A stretch of 64,000 nucleotides of DNA from Cylindrospermum stagnale PCC 7417. Its GTDB lineage: Bacteria > Cyanobacteriota > Cyanobacteriia > Cyanobacteriales > Nostocaceae. Within the stretch, counting starts at the first letter, position 1; the number at the start of each line of letters is the position of its first letter. This document shows, piece by piece, positions 27,810-36,193 of this stretch. The DNA is taken from positions 5,297,501 to 5,361,500 of the forward strand of contig NC_019757.1 in the NCBI RefSeq assembly GCF_000317535.1, read 5' to 3'. The notes below the pieces were generated by a model. That model was not told where the DNA came from and ran no database searches. It was given only the letters and a program-made list of their open reading frames with translations. The position numbers and the translations under genes are program-made.

Positions 27810-28652
27810 ATGCTTGAGACTATTCAAAGCAAAATATCTGGACTAAAGTCTGAGTTAAATTATAGACTAGCATTAGTGAAGCACGCGAGAAATTTACCTG
27901 CATTACTAGGACGCGAGCGCTTGATTGTTGATGCTCTAAAACGAGATGGTGCTTACATCACTTCTTTAGCAGAGTTGGAATTACCATCAACCACACAACT
28001 TTTGTATGCTGCTAATAGTCATTTATCAAGCATTGTATCCCCCCGTGATAGCCATGCAGATTACAAGCTGCCGCAAATTTATACAGTTACAGATTTACCA
28101 GAATTCTTTGCCTGGGGAATTGAAAAAAAACTGCAAAATATCATTGAAAACTACATAGGACTACCTATTGCTTTTCATGGTGTACATTTGCGGAAAGACT
28201 TCCCGAATGAGCAGCAACTGCAAACACTGCTATGGCATAAAGATGCTGAAGACCGTCGGATGATTAAAGTCATTATCTACTTGAATGATGTGACAGACAA
28301 ACACGGACCTTTTGAGTATGTGCCAAAGCGTTACAGTTTGTTAGAAAGATTGACTGATTATCGGGTTGACTATGAGCTTTTACAGACAAATTATTTAGGT
28401 ATCAATGATGAAAAACTAAGCAAAATTATCCCCAAATCAGCTTGGAAATCCTGTCCAGGAAAAGCTGGAACCGTGATTTTTGTAGATCCGAGAAATATTT
28501 TACATCACGGTACTGTGAGGACACAAGAGCGGTCAACGCTATTTTTCACATATACAGCCAACCCACCAAAAAGACCAGAACTTTGCAGGCAATACAAGGA
28601 TGATACTTTTACCAAACCAAGTAAAAAGTTAATAGTTGAAGGCAGAGTTTAG
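27810..28652 (+). CDS. Phytanoyl-CoA dioxygenase-like Fe(II)/2-oxoglutarate enzyme
   Basis: 280 residues. The central double-stranded beta-helix has the iron-binding H-x-D at H143/D145 (LLWHKDAEDRRMIKVIIYLND), a Gly-Pro-rich turn (KHGPFEYVPKRY) and the distal His near 232 with a downstream Arg for 2-oxoglutarate (NILHHGTVRTQERSTLFF). This order is that of the PhyH family. It could hydroxylate or oxidatively trim a sugar or lipid intermediate in envelope polysaccharide synthesis; no substrate can be read from the sequence. It is 54 bp after the GT2 and 37 bp before the epimerase, so it is co-transcribed. The assignment rests on the metal motif, as overall similarity was not measured. Confidence 0.78.
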   Translation: MLETIQSKISGLKSELNYRLALVKHARNLPALLGRERLIVDALKRDGAYITSLAELELPSTTQLLYAANSHLSSIVSPRDSHADYKLPQIYTVTDLPEFFAWGIEKKLQNIIENYIGLPIAFHGVHLRKDFPNEQQLQTLLWHKDAEDRRMIKVIIYLNDVTDKHGPFEYVPKRYSLLERLTDYRVDYELLQTNYLGINDEKLSKIIPKSAWKSCPGKAGTVIFVDPRNILHHGTVRTQERSTLFFTYTANPPKRPELCRQYKDDTFTKPSKKLIVEGRV

Positions 28653-28689
28653 TCGTTCTGAGTAAAAACCCAAACATACTATTTCATTT

Positions 28690-29235
28690 ATGATATTTAC
28701 AAAAACCAATCTCTCAGGCGCTTTTATTATTGACTTAGAAGAAAAACCGGACTCTCGCGGTTTTTTTGCCCGTACTTTCTGCGCCAAAGAATTTGAGGAG
28801 CATGGGTTAAAGTCAACTGTTGCCCAATGCAACCTTTCTTTTAATCATCAAAAAGGTACTTTGCGGGGAATGCACTATCAAATTCTCCCAGCAGGAGAAA
28901 CGAAATTAATCCGCTGTACTCAAGGCGCTATTTATGACGTAATTATCGATATGCGTCCTGAATCCCCAACTTACCTGTCACATATTAGTGTGGAATTGAC
29001 TGCGGAAAACCACCGCGCTTTATATGTACCAGAAATGTTTGCTCACGGTTATCAAGCACTGACAGATGGTGCAGAAGTTATGTATCAAGTTGGTGAATTT
29101 TACACCCCAGGATATGAGCGTGGTTTGCGTTATGATGATCCACTTTTAGAAATTTCTTGGCCTTTGAGTGTCAGTGAAATATCTGAGAAAGATCGGAATT
29201 GGCCTTTATTAGAATCTATCTTGATAGGAGTTTAA
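28690..29235 (+). CDS. rfbC: dTDP-4-dehydrorhamnose 3,5-epimerase-family protein
   Basis: 181 residues, the normal RmlC length. It has the family opening LEEKPDSRGFFARTFCAKEFEEHGL, the catalytic His H62 in GTLRGMHYQ, the Asp/Lys neighbourhood KLIRCTQGAIYDVIIDMRP, and the active-site Tyr near 138 (EFYTPGYERGLRYDDP). It is a cupin that epimerises C3 and/or C5 of a 4-keto-6-deoxy nucleotide sugar. The partner genes rmlA, rmlB and rmlD are not in this window, so the substrate may be a CDP- or dTDP-linked ketosugar made elsewhere. The stop overlaps the next start (TAATG), showing tight coupling. Confidence 0.9.
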   Translation: MIFTKTNLSGAFIIDLEEKPDSRGFFARTFCAKEFEEHGLKSTVAQCNLSFNHQKGTLRGMHYQILPAGETKLIRCTQGAIYDVIIDMRPESPTYLSHISVELTAENHRALYVPEMFAHGYQALTDGAEVMYQVGEFYTPGYERGLRYDDPLLEISWPLSVSEISEKDRNWPLLESILIGV

Positions 29236-30551
29236 TGATGATTATTTTAGATCAAGCTCTCAAAGCTAGAGCCGCAGCTGGTAACCCGATAAAAGTGGCG
29301 ATGATTGGTGCTGGTTTTATGGGTCGAGGAATTGCCAATCAAATTATCAATTCCGTTCCGGGCATGAAGATAGTTGCTATTTCCAATCGGACTATAGACA
29401 ATGCCAAACGAGCTTATTTAGAAGCGGGAATTGAGGATTTAAAAATTGTGGCGACTGTCGCCGACTTGGAAGATGCGATCGCGCTTGGGCAATATGCAGT
29501 CACCGAAGATGCCATGTTACTGTGCCAAGCAGATGGTATAGATGCAATCATTGAAGTCACAGGGACAATCGAGTTTGCGGCACATCTGGTCATGAGTGCG
29601 ATCGCACATCACAAGCACATCATCTTAATGAATGCCGAACTCGACGGCACTATTGGCCCCATCCTCAAAGTCTATGCAGACCGGGCTGGCGTCATTCTCA
29701 GCGCTTGCGACGGTGACCAACCAGGGGTAGAAATGAACCTTTACCGCTTTGTCAAAAGCATTGGTTTAACCCCCCTATTGTGCGGCAATATTAAAGGACT
29801 ACAAGACCCCTACCGCAATCCCACCACCCAAGAAGGTTTTGCCAAACGCTGGGGACAAAATCCCACAATGGTTACCAGCTTTGCCGATGGCAGCAAAATT
29901 TCTTTTGAACAAGCGATCGTCGCTAATGGCACAGGCATGAAGGTAGCCAAGCGCGGGATGTTGGGATACGAATACACAGGTCATATCGATGAAATGACCA
30001 AAATGTATGATGTTGAACAACTCCAGCAACTAGGTGGTATTGTCGATTACGTCGTTGGCACCAAACCAGGCCCAGGAGTATTTGTCTTTGCCACCCATGA
30101 AGACCCTAAACAACGCCATTATCTCAACCTTTATAAACTAGGTGAAGGTCCCCTTTATAGCTTCTACACCCCTTATCACCTTTGTCACTTTGAAGTTCCC
30201 CTATCAGTAGCGCGTGCCGTCCTCTTTCAGGATGCTGTTCTGTCTCCTCTAGGTGGCCCCGTTGTCGATGTCGTCACCACTGCCAAAATCAACTTGAAAG
30301 CTGGTGAAACCCTTGATGGCATTGGTCGTTACATGACCTATGGAGAATGTGAAAACTCAGAAATTGTCCACCAAGAAAACTTACTCCCAATGGGTATAGC
30401 TGAAGGATGCCGCTTGAAGCGAGATATTCCCCAGGATCAAGTCCTCACCTACGATGACGTAGAATTACCTGAAGGCAGACTCAGCGACAAACTCCGAGCT
30501 GAACAAACAGCTTATTTTGCTCCGTCAAAAACTTTAGCACTGGTCAAGTAA
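29235..30551 (+). CDS. SAF-domain NAD(P)-dependent oxidoreductase (homoserine dehydrogenase-like)
   Basis: 438 residues from ATG 29235, which overlaps the preceding stop by one base and follows AGGAG. The Rossmann motif is at about 20-32 (KVAMIGAGFMGRGIA). The middle has the Gfo/Idh- or homoserine-dehydrogenase-like catalytic part (DAIIEVTGTIEFAAHLVMSAI, MNAELDGTIGPILK, SACDGDQPGVEMNLYRF). The C-terminal part (about 355-430, TTAKINLKAGETLDGIG to LKRDIPQDQVLTYDDVE) is a SAF domain. The family recurs in polysaccharide loci, but I know of no established reaction. As I recall, the equivalent place in Anabaena is alr2831, needed for the heterocyst envelope. A 16-bp hairpin follows the stop. Confidence 0.88.
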   Translation: MMIILDQALKARAAAGNPIKVAMIGAGFMGRGIANQIINSVPGMKIVAISNRTIDNAKRAYLEAGIEDLKIVATVADLEDAIALGQYAVTEDAMLLCQADGIDAIIEVTGTIEFAAHLVMSAIAHHKHIILMNAELDGTIGPILKVYADRAGVILSACDGDQPGVEMNLYRFVKSIGLTPLLCGNIKGLQDPYRNPTTQEGFAKRWGQNPTMVTSFADGSKISFEQAIVANGTGMKVAKRGMLGYEYTGHIDEMTKMYDVEQLQQLGGIVDYVVGTKPGPGVFVFATHEDPKQRHYLNLYKLGEGPLYSFYTPYHLCHFEVPLSVARAVLFQDAVLSPLGGPVVDVVTTAKINLKAGETLDGIGRYMTYGECENSEIVHQENLLPMGIAEGCRLKRDIPQDQVLTYDDVELPEGRLSDKLRAEQTAYFAPSKTLALVK

Positions 30552-30554
30552 ATT

Positions 30555-30752
30555 TTAGTTTTCTGGGCGCTTGAGAATGTTAACCAAACTCTCAAGCGCC
30601 CAGAAAGCTAATTTATCTTTTTGTTCAAAATGAGCTAATCTCTCTGAGTTAGCCTGATATTCTATCTTCACCTCTGATTTATCCGGTTTCATCTGATAGT
30701 TTCTAACTGAATTTTGCCAATCTAAATGACTTAGTCTCAGAGGTGCATTCAT
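30555..30752 (-). CDS. Possible small hypothetical protein
   Basis: A 65-codon minus-strand frame starting MNAPLRLSHLDWQNSV, with GGGGG a few bases before its ATG and a protein-like mix of residues. Against it, its last 15 codons coincide with the terminator hairpin of the opposite gene, it is isolated on the wrong strand inside the island, and no family is recognised. Listed as uncertain. Confidence 0.3.
   Translation of the reverse strand: MNAPLRLSHLDWQNSVRNYQMKPDKSEVKIEYQANSERLAHFEQKDKLAFWALESLVNILKRPEN
30561..30605 (+). terminator. Strong hairpin after the SAF oxidoreductase
   Basis: TTCTGGGCGCTTGAGA (30561-30576) and its exact reverse complement (30590-30605) with a 13-nt loop, 9 bp after the stop codon. 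The following AGCTAATTTATCTTTTTG is T-rich. It is a good candidate for factor-independent termination. Confidence 0.75.
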
Positions 30753-31015
30753 CTACTACCCCCTAATCTAGAAAAGATAATTTTTCCAGATTTTTGTGAA
30801 GGTAAGTTATGGTTCAAAATTCAAATAAACAACATAAATTAGTTGAAGCGAAGCAATTTCTTCAGATCTTTGAGCAGAGATTGCTATATATTGCCGATAA
30901 ATCAGTCGGGAAATTTGAAGTCAGAAAAAATCAGCCGATGTCCTGTTAAAACATGGGTTGTTGCTAGGAAAGCTAGGGAGAGCATTTCTGCATAAAAGGT
31001 GTCAGAGGAGCGGAA

Positions 31016-31366
31016 ATGAACAACTTGATTGAGAGATTATATAGTAAAACAATACTGATTACAGGTGCTAGCAGATTCCTGAGTTTCCATTTAGGCGATC
31101 GCGATCGCCTAAATGGCGCCCAAGTGGACACCATATTTCGCCAACTACACACATCAAATACGCACAATCTGCATTGGTGGCAGAGCAAGCTGGAAAATTT
31201 AGAAACAGTAAAAAAACTGTTGCTGACAATTAAGCCGAATGAAATGTTTCATTTGTTCGGTAACGTCACTGGCGCTGCTGGCTGGAATATGAACCAGGGC
31301 AACCCATACATAAAATTATTCCCTCTGTTATCCTCTCCTTATGACAAGATCAGCTTCCCAATCTAG
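31016..31366 (+). pseudogene. Degenerate sugar epimerase (SDR) fragment
   Basis: A 116-codon frame that begins like an SDR (LYSKTILITGASRFLSFHLG, against the usual TGASGFLGSHL) and continues KKLLLTIKPNEMFHLFGNVTGA, reminiscent of KPDEVFHLAAQ in GDP-mannose dehydratases or epimerases. The second and third Gly of the Rossmann motif are lost, the region between is replaced by sequence that includes a 30-bp palindrome, and the frame stops after about a third of the usual length. I read this as a dead remnant in the HEP-like island between two sub-operons. Confidence 0.6.
31087..31116. repeat. 30-bp perfect palindrome built on two overlapping HIP1 sites
   Basis: CCATTTAGGCGATCG (31087-31101) followed directly by its exact reverse complement (31102-31116). 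The centre contains GCGATCGCGATCGC, two HIP1 octamers sharing two bases. It lies inside the degenerate SDR fragment. Confidence 0.9.
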
Positions 31367-31462
31367 CCAGCGGCAAGCAGGAATTTGAGCAGATTTAAGT
31401 CGATTTTACAGGCTAATCAGCTAAAAACTTCATTAAAAAAAGCAAAGTATAGGGGATCATCC

Positions 31463-32578
31463 ATGAAAATTGCTCTCGTCCATGATTACTTAACCCAGCG
31501 CGGTGGCGCAGAGCGCGTGTTTGAATTGCTTTGTAAACGCTACCCCGAAGCTGATATTTTTACCTCATTATACGATCCGCAAAAAACTATTGACCTAGGT
31601 GAGCGGATGATTAACACAACATTCTTGCAAAAGATTCCGGGAGCAGCAAAGCATTTTAGGTTGATAGCTCCCTTATATTTTCCTGCCTTTCGCTCCTTAG
31701 ATTTGCAAGACTATGATCTGATCATCAGCAGTAGCACTAGCTTCGCCAAAGCAGTACGAAAACGTCCAGATGCACGCCACATTTGTTTTTGTCATAATGT
31801 TACCCGTTTCTTGTGGGACACAGAAACATATTTACGAGAGTATGGAGACTATCGATATTTTGCTCCTTTAATCGAGCAAGTTTTTCAGCTAATGAGAAAT
31901 GTAGACCTGAAATATGCTCAAGAACCGGATTTTTATATAGCTAATTCGAGTATTGTTGCCAGGCGAATTCAAAATATTTATGGCAAACAAGCTATTGTGA
32001 TTAACTATCCAATTGATACCAGCAACTTCGTCTTTTCTGATACAAAAGACGAATACTACCTCGCCTCAGCCCGGATGATCAGCTATAAGCGTCTTGATAT
32101 AATAGTCGAAGCTTTTAATTGGCTAGGATGCCGATTATTAATATCAGGTGACGGACCAGAAAAAGAAAGGTTAAAATCCAAGGCATTACCCAATATTGAG
32201 TTTTTGGGACATGTCAGTGATGGCACACGTAAAGACTTATTTTCTAAAGCAAAGTCTATTATCGTTGCCGCCTTAGAAGACTATGGATTAGTTCCAGTAG
32301 AGGCAAACGCTAGCGGAACACCAGTCATTGCCTATGGAGCAGGTGGGGTATTAGATACTCAGATACCTGGTAAAACGGGGGTCTTTTTTAAAAGACAAAC
32401 CCCCGAATCTTTACAAGCTGCATTACTAGAGTCCAGGGGAATTGCTTGGAATTACGAAAATATCCGTAATCATGCTGTAACGAATTTTTCTGAACATGCA
32501 TTCTTTGGTAAGGTCGAGCAAATTATCTATCAAGTGTGTGGTGTACATCAATCATTTGATTTCTTAGTTGAAGGATAA
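31463..32578 (+). CDS. Family 4 glycosyltransferase
   Basis: 371 residues from ATG 31463 (MKIALVHDYLTQRGGAERVFELL), the usual GT4 start; the frame is open 26 codons further up but without a good start. GT-B fold: acceptor-side half 1-180 with HICFCHNVTRFLWDTE; donor half with YYLASARMISYKRLDIIVEAF, LLISGDGPEKERL and the nucleotide-sugar E-x7-E motif region DYGLVPVEANASGTPVIAYGAGG. This resembles WbaZ-type mannosyl- or rhamnosyltransferases. It probably adds a sugar to the lipid-linked unit on the cytoplasmic face. It lies 6 bp before the Wzc-like gene, hence the same operon. Confidence 0.9.
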   Translation: MKIALVHDYLTQRGGAERVFELLCKRYPEADIFTSLYDPQKTIDLGERMINTTFLQKIPGAAKHFRLIAPLYFPAFRSLDLQDYDLIISSSTSFAKAVRKRPDARHICFCHNVTRFLWDTETYLREYGDYRYFAPLIEQVFQLMRNVDLKYAQEPDFYIANSSIVARRIQNIYGKQAIVINYPIDTSNFVFSDTKDEYYLASARMISYKRLDIIVEAFNWLGCRLLISGDGPEKERLKSKALPNIEFLGHVSDGTRKDLFSKAKSIIVAALEDYGLVPVEANASGTPVIAYGAGGVLDTQIPGKTGVFFKRQTPESLQAALLESRGIAWNYENIRNHAVTNFSEHAFFGKVEQIIYQVCGVHQSFDFLVEG

Positions 32579-32583
32579 TAAAC

Positions 32584-34812
32584 GTGATTCAAAATAGTCT
32601 AAATCCACACATAACTCCAGTTCCAGAAACAGAACCAGGTTATGGACAAATGTTCGCAGTACTTGTCCGCAGATTTCCTTGGTTTTTACTAGTATTTATG
32701 AGTTCTACTGCTATCGCAGGTATAGTAACTTTTAAAACTCATCCTACTTATAAAAGCTCCATGCAGCTGCTAGTAGAGCCTAACTATCAAGGTAAGAAAG
32801 CAGGATCGGGAGTAGAAAGTCAGTTTACCGACTCTAATGTTGAAATAGACACTGCAACCCAGCAGAACTTGATGCAGAGTTCTGGACTGATCCAAAAAGC
32901 AGTTGATAAACTTCAGCCTGAATATCCAGACATCACCACAAGTGATGTTAAAAGTGCTTTAGTCTTAAGTCAATTAAGAACTAAAGAAGATAACGTCGCC
33001 ACAAAAATATTCCAAGTTCAGTATACCGATATAGATCCAGAGAAGACAAAAAAAGTTCTGGCTGCTATCCGCCAAGTTTATGTGGAATATAACAAACAAC
33101 AGCAGGATTCGCGGTTACAGAAAGGTCTGCAAATTATCAGGGAACAGTTAAGAAAGGCCAGTGACGAAGTAAATGCATCTGAAGCAAACCTCCAACGGTT
33201 TCGCAAAAACCAGAATTTAATCGATCCTGAGTCACAGGCTAGAGCCATCGAGGCAACTTTAAACACTATTGAGCAGGAGCGACAGACAACTCGTTCTCAA
33301 TATGAAGAGGCTTTAGCACGTCAAAAATCATTGGAAGAACAGCTGAACCGATCGCCACAGAATGCCCTAGTTTCTTCTCGTCTCAGTCAGTCTAGCCGCT
33401 ACCAAGGCTTACTCAACGAAATTCAGAAAACAGAACTGTCTCTAGCACAGGAACGCTTGCGTTTCACGGATGACACTCCAAGTGTGCAAAAGCTGAAAGA
33501 ACAACTTCAGAGCCAAAAAGTACTGTTGCAAAAAGAAGTAGGAAGAACTTTAGGCGGACAGTCTGCTGGCGCATTCACTTTTGGAGAAACTCTTCTCGAA
33601 CAAGGACAACTCGGTCAAATTGACCTCAACCTCGCAGGTCAGCTAGTAGAGACCCAGACCAATATAGTTGCTTTAAGCGCTCGCGATCAAACTTTGGCGC
33701 AGAAAGAGAACAACCTCCGTTTGGAACTCAAACGCTTTCCCTCTCTGTTGGCTTATTACAATCGCATATTACCGCAGTTACAATTTAGCCGTGAAAGATT
33801 GGAGCAATTGTTAAGGGCGGAGCAGCAATTGCGGCAGGAACTTTCTAAGGGTGGGTTTAATTGGGAAGTGGTGGAAGAACCCCAAAAAGGTGAGCAGTTG
33901 GGGCCAAACCTCCAGCAGAATCTCTTGTTGGGTGCAGTGGTGGGCTTAATGTTAGGAGGTATTGCGGCGTTTATTCGGGAAGCAGCTGATGATTCCGTTC
34001 ATACCACTGCTGAGTTAGAGAAGCAAGTGGCTCTGCCGTTGTTGGGAACAACTCCGAAATTGCCTCCTGCCAAGCCCAGAGAATCAGTGATCAAATTGCC
34101 TTTCGGTAAGCCAGAAGTGCTTTCCCCCTGGACAATTCAGGTTCTACAATCCCCACCACGTTGGGAATCGCTGGATCTGATTTATAAAAATATTGAACTT
34201 TTAAATACCGTATCTGACCTAAAGTCCTTAATGGTCACCTCGGCTTTGCCGGATGATGGTAAGTCAGCTTTGGCATTGGGTCTGGCAATGAGTGCTGCCC
34301 GGTTACACAAAAGGGTACTGCTGATTGATGCCAACTTACGCGTTCCTAGCCTACATACACAACTCAATCTTCCTAATGAACAGGGGCTGTCAACACTACT
34401 AGCAAGTGATGTCACCCTACCCCATCAGATTGGTGTTCCATATTCAGGCTCATCCTACATCGATATTTTGACCGCTGGGCCAACACCTACTGACCCAGCT
34501 AATCTCTTGAGTTCCCCTCGGATGATGCAATTGATGGCAGCATTTGAAGATAACTATGATTTGGTACTCATAGATGCTCCGCCAGTTCTCGGCTTGGTGG
34601 ATGCCATGCTCACAGCATCATCTTGTCGGAGTGTAGTCATGGTAGCCAGCATTGGCAGAGTCACACGAACCCAGATTACCCAAGCTACAGCTATGTTGAG
34701 TAAGTTAAACCTCATTGGGGTTGTGGCAAATGGAGTATCAAACTCTAACAGTGCTTACGTACCTTATCCCAAGCAACAACAATTGGCGCTGCACCAAGCT
34801 GTGGAAAAATAG
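32584..34812 (+). CDS. Wzc-like polysaccharide co-polymerase / tyrosine autokinase
   Basis: 742 residues, starting at GTG 32584. First membrane span at about 30-50 (FPWFLLVFMSSTAIAGIVTF), a large periplasmic coiled-coil region (about 60-440), second span at about 452-472 (NLLLGAVVGLMLGGIAAFI), then a cytoplasmic BY-kinase domain: Walker A TSALPDDGKSALALGLA, Walker A' VLLIDANLRVPSLH, Walker B DLVLIDAPPVLG. The C-terminal tail has few tyrosines (AYVPYPKQQQ), so the usual Tyr cluster is poor. It should set chain length and link synthesis to export. As I recall, it corresponds to alr2833, needed for the heterocyst polysaccharide layer. It is followed by a strong terminator. Confidence 0.92.
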   Translation: MIQNSLNPHITPVPETEPGYGQMFAVLVRRFPWFLLVFMSSTAIAGIVTFKTHPTYKSSMQLLVEPNYQGKKAGSGVESQFTDSNVEIDTATQQNLMQSSGLIQKAVDKLQPEYPDITTSDVKSALVLSQLRTKEDNVATKIFQVQYTDIDPEKTKKVLAAIRQVYVEYNKQQQDSRLQKGLQIIREQLRKASDEVNASEANLQRFRKNQNLIDPESQARAIEATLNTIEQERQTTRSQYEEALARQKSLEEQLNRSPQNALVSSRLSQSSRYQGLLNEIQKTELSLAQERLRFTDDTPSVQKLKEQLQSQKVLLQKEVGRTLGGQSAGAFTFGETLLEQGQLGQIDLNLAGQLVETQTNIVALSARDQTLAQKENNLRLELKRFPSLLAYYNRILPQLQFSRERLEQLLRAEQQLRQELSKGGFNWEVVEEPQKGEQLGPNLQQNLLLGAVVGLMLGGIAAFIREAADDSVHTTAELEKQVALPLLGTTPKLPPAKPRESVIKLPFGKPEVLSPWTIQVLQSPPRWESLDLIYKNIELLNTVSDLKSLMVTSALPDDGKSALALGLAMSAARLHKRVLLIDANLRVPSLHTQLNLPNEQGLSTLLASDVTLPHQIGVPYSGSSYIDILTAGPTPTDPANLLSSPRMMQLMAAFEDNYDLVLIDAPPVLGLVDAMLTASSCRSVVMVASIGRVTRTQITQATAMLSKLNLIGVVANGVSNSNSAYVPYPKQQQLALHQAVEK

Positions 34813-34839
34813 CTAAATTATGCTTAGGCATTTGCCCTG

Positions 34840-34915
34840 AAATAAAATCCCAGCCCTCAAACCTAGATCTCTCGTCACCAAATAATCACTTACAAACACG
34901 GCTGGGATTTTATTT
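34840..34915 (+). terminator. Intrinsic terminator after the Wzc-like gene
   Basis: Arms 34840-34855 (AAATAAAATCCCAGCC) and 34900-34915 are exact reverse complements. The second arm ends in TTTTATTTTTG, the U-rich tail of a classical terminator. It starts 28 bp after the stop. Confidence 0.8.
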
Positions 34916-35019
34916 TTGCGGTCTCCCCTTATTTCAACGTTCTGGGCTTTAGTGAGATTTTGCGTCGGTGGTCAGTTTCTTAAACTACGCACTACTGGCT
35001 ACTAATAAGTAACGGTGGA

Positions 35020-35062
35020 GCGGCTTTCATCTCATTGCTTCTAGAGCTAAGATGAAAGCCGC
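35020..35062 (+). terminator. Second hairpin downstream of the Wzc-like gene
   Basis: GCGGCTTTCATCT (35020-35032) pairs perfectly with AGATGAAAGCCGC (35050-35062) and is followed by CCTTTTGATT. It could back up the first terminator or end a short RNA between 34920 and 35062. Confidence 0.6.
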
Positions 35063-35383
35063 CCTTTTGATTGAAAAGTATAGTTTTATACTAAATATAT
35101 TTATTCACTTATCTTCCTGATCATTTTTCCAGCATTCTTGTAGAAAGTCTACACTCGTCAGCCTCCTTGTCCCAGAGAAGTCTCAGCGGCTTCCGCCAAG
35201 GCTGATAACTTCAGCGGAGGGTTAGGGTGGGGTATTAGATATTCATCCAAGAGTTTTATTAAGTAATTTTGGAGCAAGAATGGATTAATAAAATATCAAT
35301 TGTGGGGTTGCGGCGAGTTAAACATTTATTGTTAATTGTCAACTATCAATAGTTACTATTTCTCAGGCATATTTTTTATTCAA

Positions 35384-35397
35384 GTAATATCTATTAC
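35384..35397 (+). promoter_or_regulatory. NtcA-type site GTA-N8-TAC
   Basis: GTAATATCTATTAC matches the NtcA consensus GTAN8TAC exactly. NtcA is the cyanobacterial nitrogen regulator that acts with HetR in heterocyst development. The match is about 800 bp before hepC and no good TAN3T box lies 22 bp after it, so function is uncertain; such matches also arise by chance in AT-rich DNA. Confidence 0.35.
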
Positions 35398-35965
35398 CTA
35401 CAACTCATTCAAAAAGCATAAAAAACTGATTAACTAGGTCAATCTCAAAAAACATAAAATAGTTCTAATACCCCAGTGCTCCTAGAGATTATTTAAGGAG
35501 TATCAAAGTCTGTTTCCTTTTTGTAGAGCGACTCAAAGAGAGGTGCTATGTTTAATTTTGTTGAGTTGATTACAATATTTAGAAAATTTACTTAATATGA
35601 TTAATGTAATATTTAAGCTTTTTTATTGCCAACATATAATTTTATTTATATCAGTTAAAATTAGCCAAATTTATCATAGCTTAATAAATTTTTGAGAAAA
35701 GCAATGTCTATTTAAAGAGTGAATAAAGAATTTGTCCGAACAATAAATATTTCTACAGAATCTTATATTCTAGAGATTGAGAAGCCCATCCCAAAAAGCT
35801 ATAAGGTAAGAGTGGACTGGTTTTGTTAGAGTTGTCTAAAAATTAAGTAGGTGGAAGTAAATGTAGTGATGGGGAGATAGGGAGATGGGATAAATTCCCT
35901 GTACACCTCCCTACCAAGCATAATTTTTAGGGAGAATACCAAGTGTCCTAGCTAGCTCCCCAGTT

Positions 35966-36193
35966 ATGTTAGTTGCTGCCTGCTTACTTAGTATTGTTGT
36001 TTTCTGTAGATATTGTACTTGCGGAATTTCACAAGATATGGATTTGTCTGGAAAGCAAGTTGTAAGCGCATATTTTCACAGTCAGTTATCTCCAGCGTTT
36101 GAGAGCAACAACACTCAGATCGGAATCTTTGGCATTCATCGCCTGGGATATCAGGTCAGCAATCTACTACTGTATAAATTCACAGACATATGA
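35966..36193 (+). CDS. Possible small ORF coupled to hepC
   Basis: A 75-codon frame beginning with a hydrophobic segment (MLVAACLLSIVVFCRYCTCGIS) and ending in an ATGA overlap with the hepC start (stop 36191-36193, hepC ATG 36190). The overlap is what translational coupling looks like, but the sequence matches no family that I recognise and it could be leader DNA that is open by chance. Confidence 0.3.
   Translation: MLVAACLLSIVVFCRYCTCGISQDMDLSGKQVVSAYFHSQLSPAFESNNTQIGIFGIHRLGYQVSNLLLYKFTDI

Larger units (their letters stand above)
34916..35965. promoter_or_regulatory. Long leader region upstream of hepC-hepA
   Basis: About 1 kb without a credible gene, AT-rich from 35380 to 35760. It should contain the start site(s) for hepC and hepA, which in Anabaena are switched on in differentiating proheterocysts. 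Visible elements are the second terminator hairpin and an NtcA-type site at 35384-35397. No firm -10 could be placed. Confidence 0.5.
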
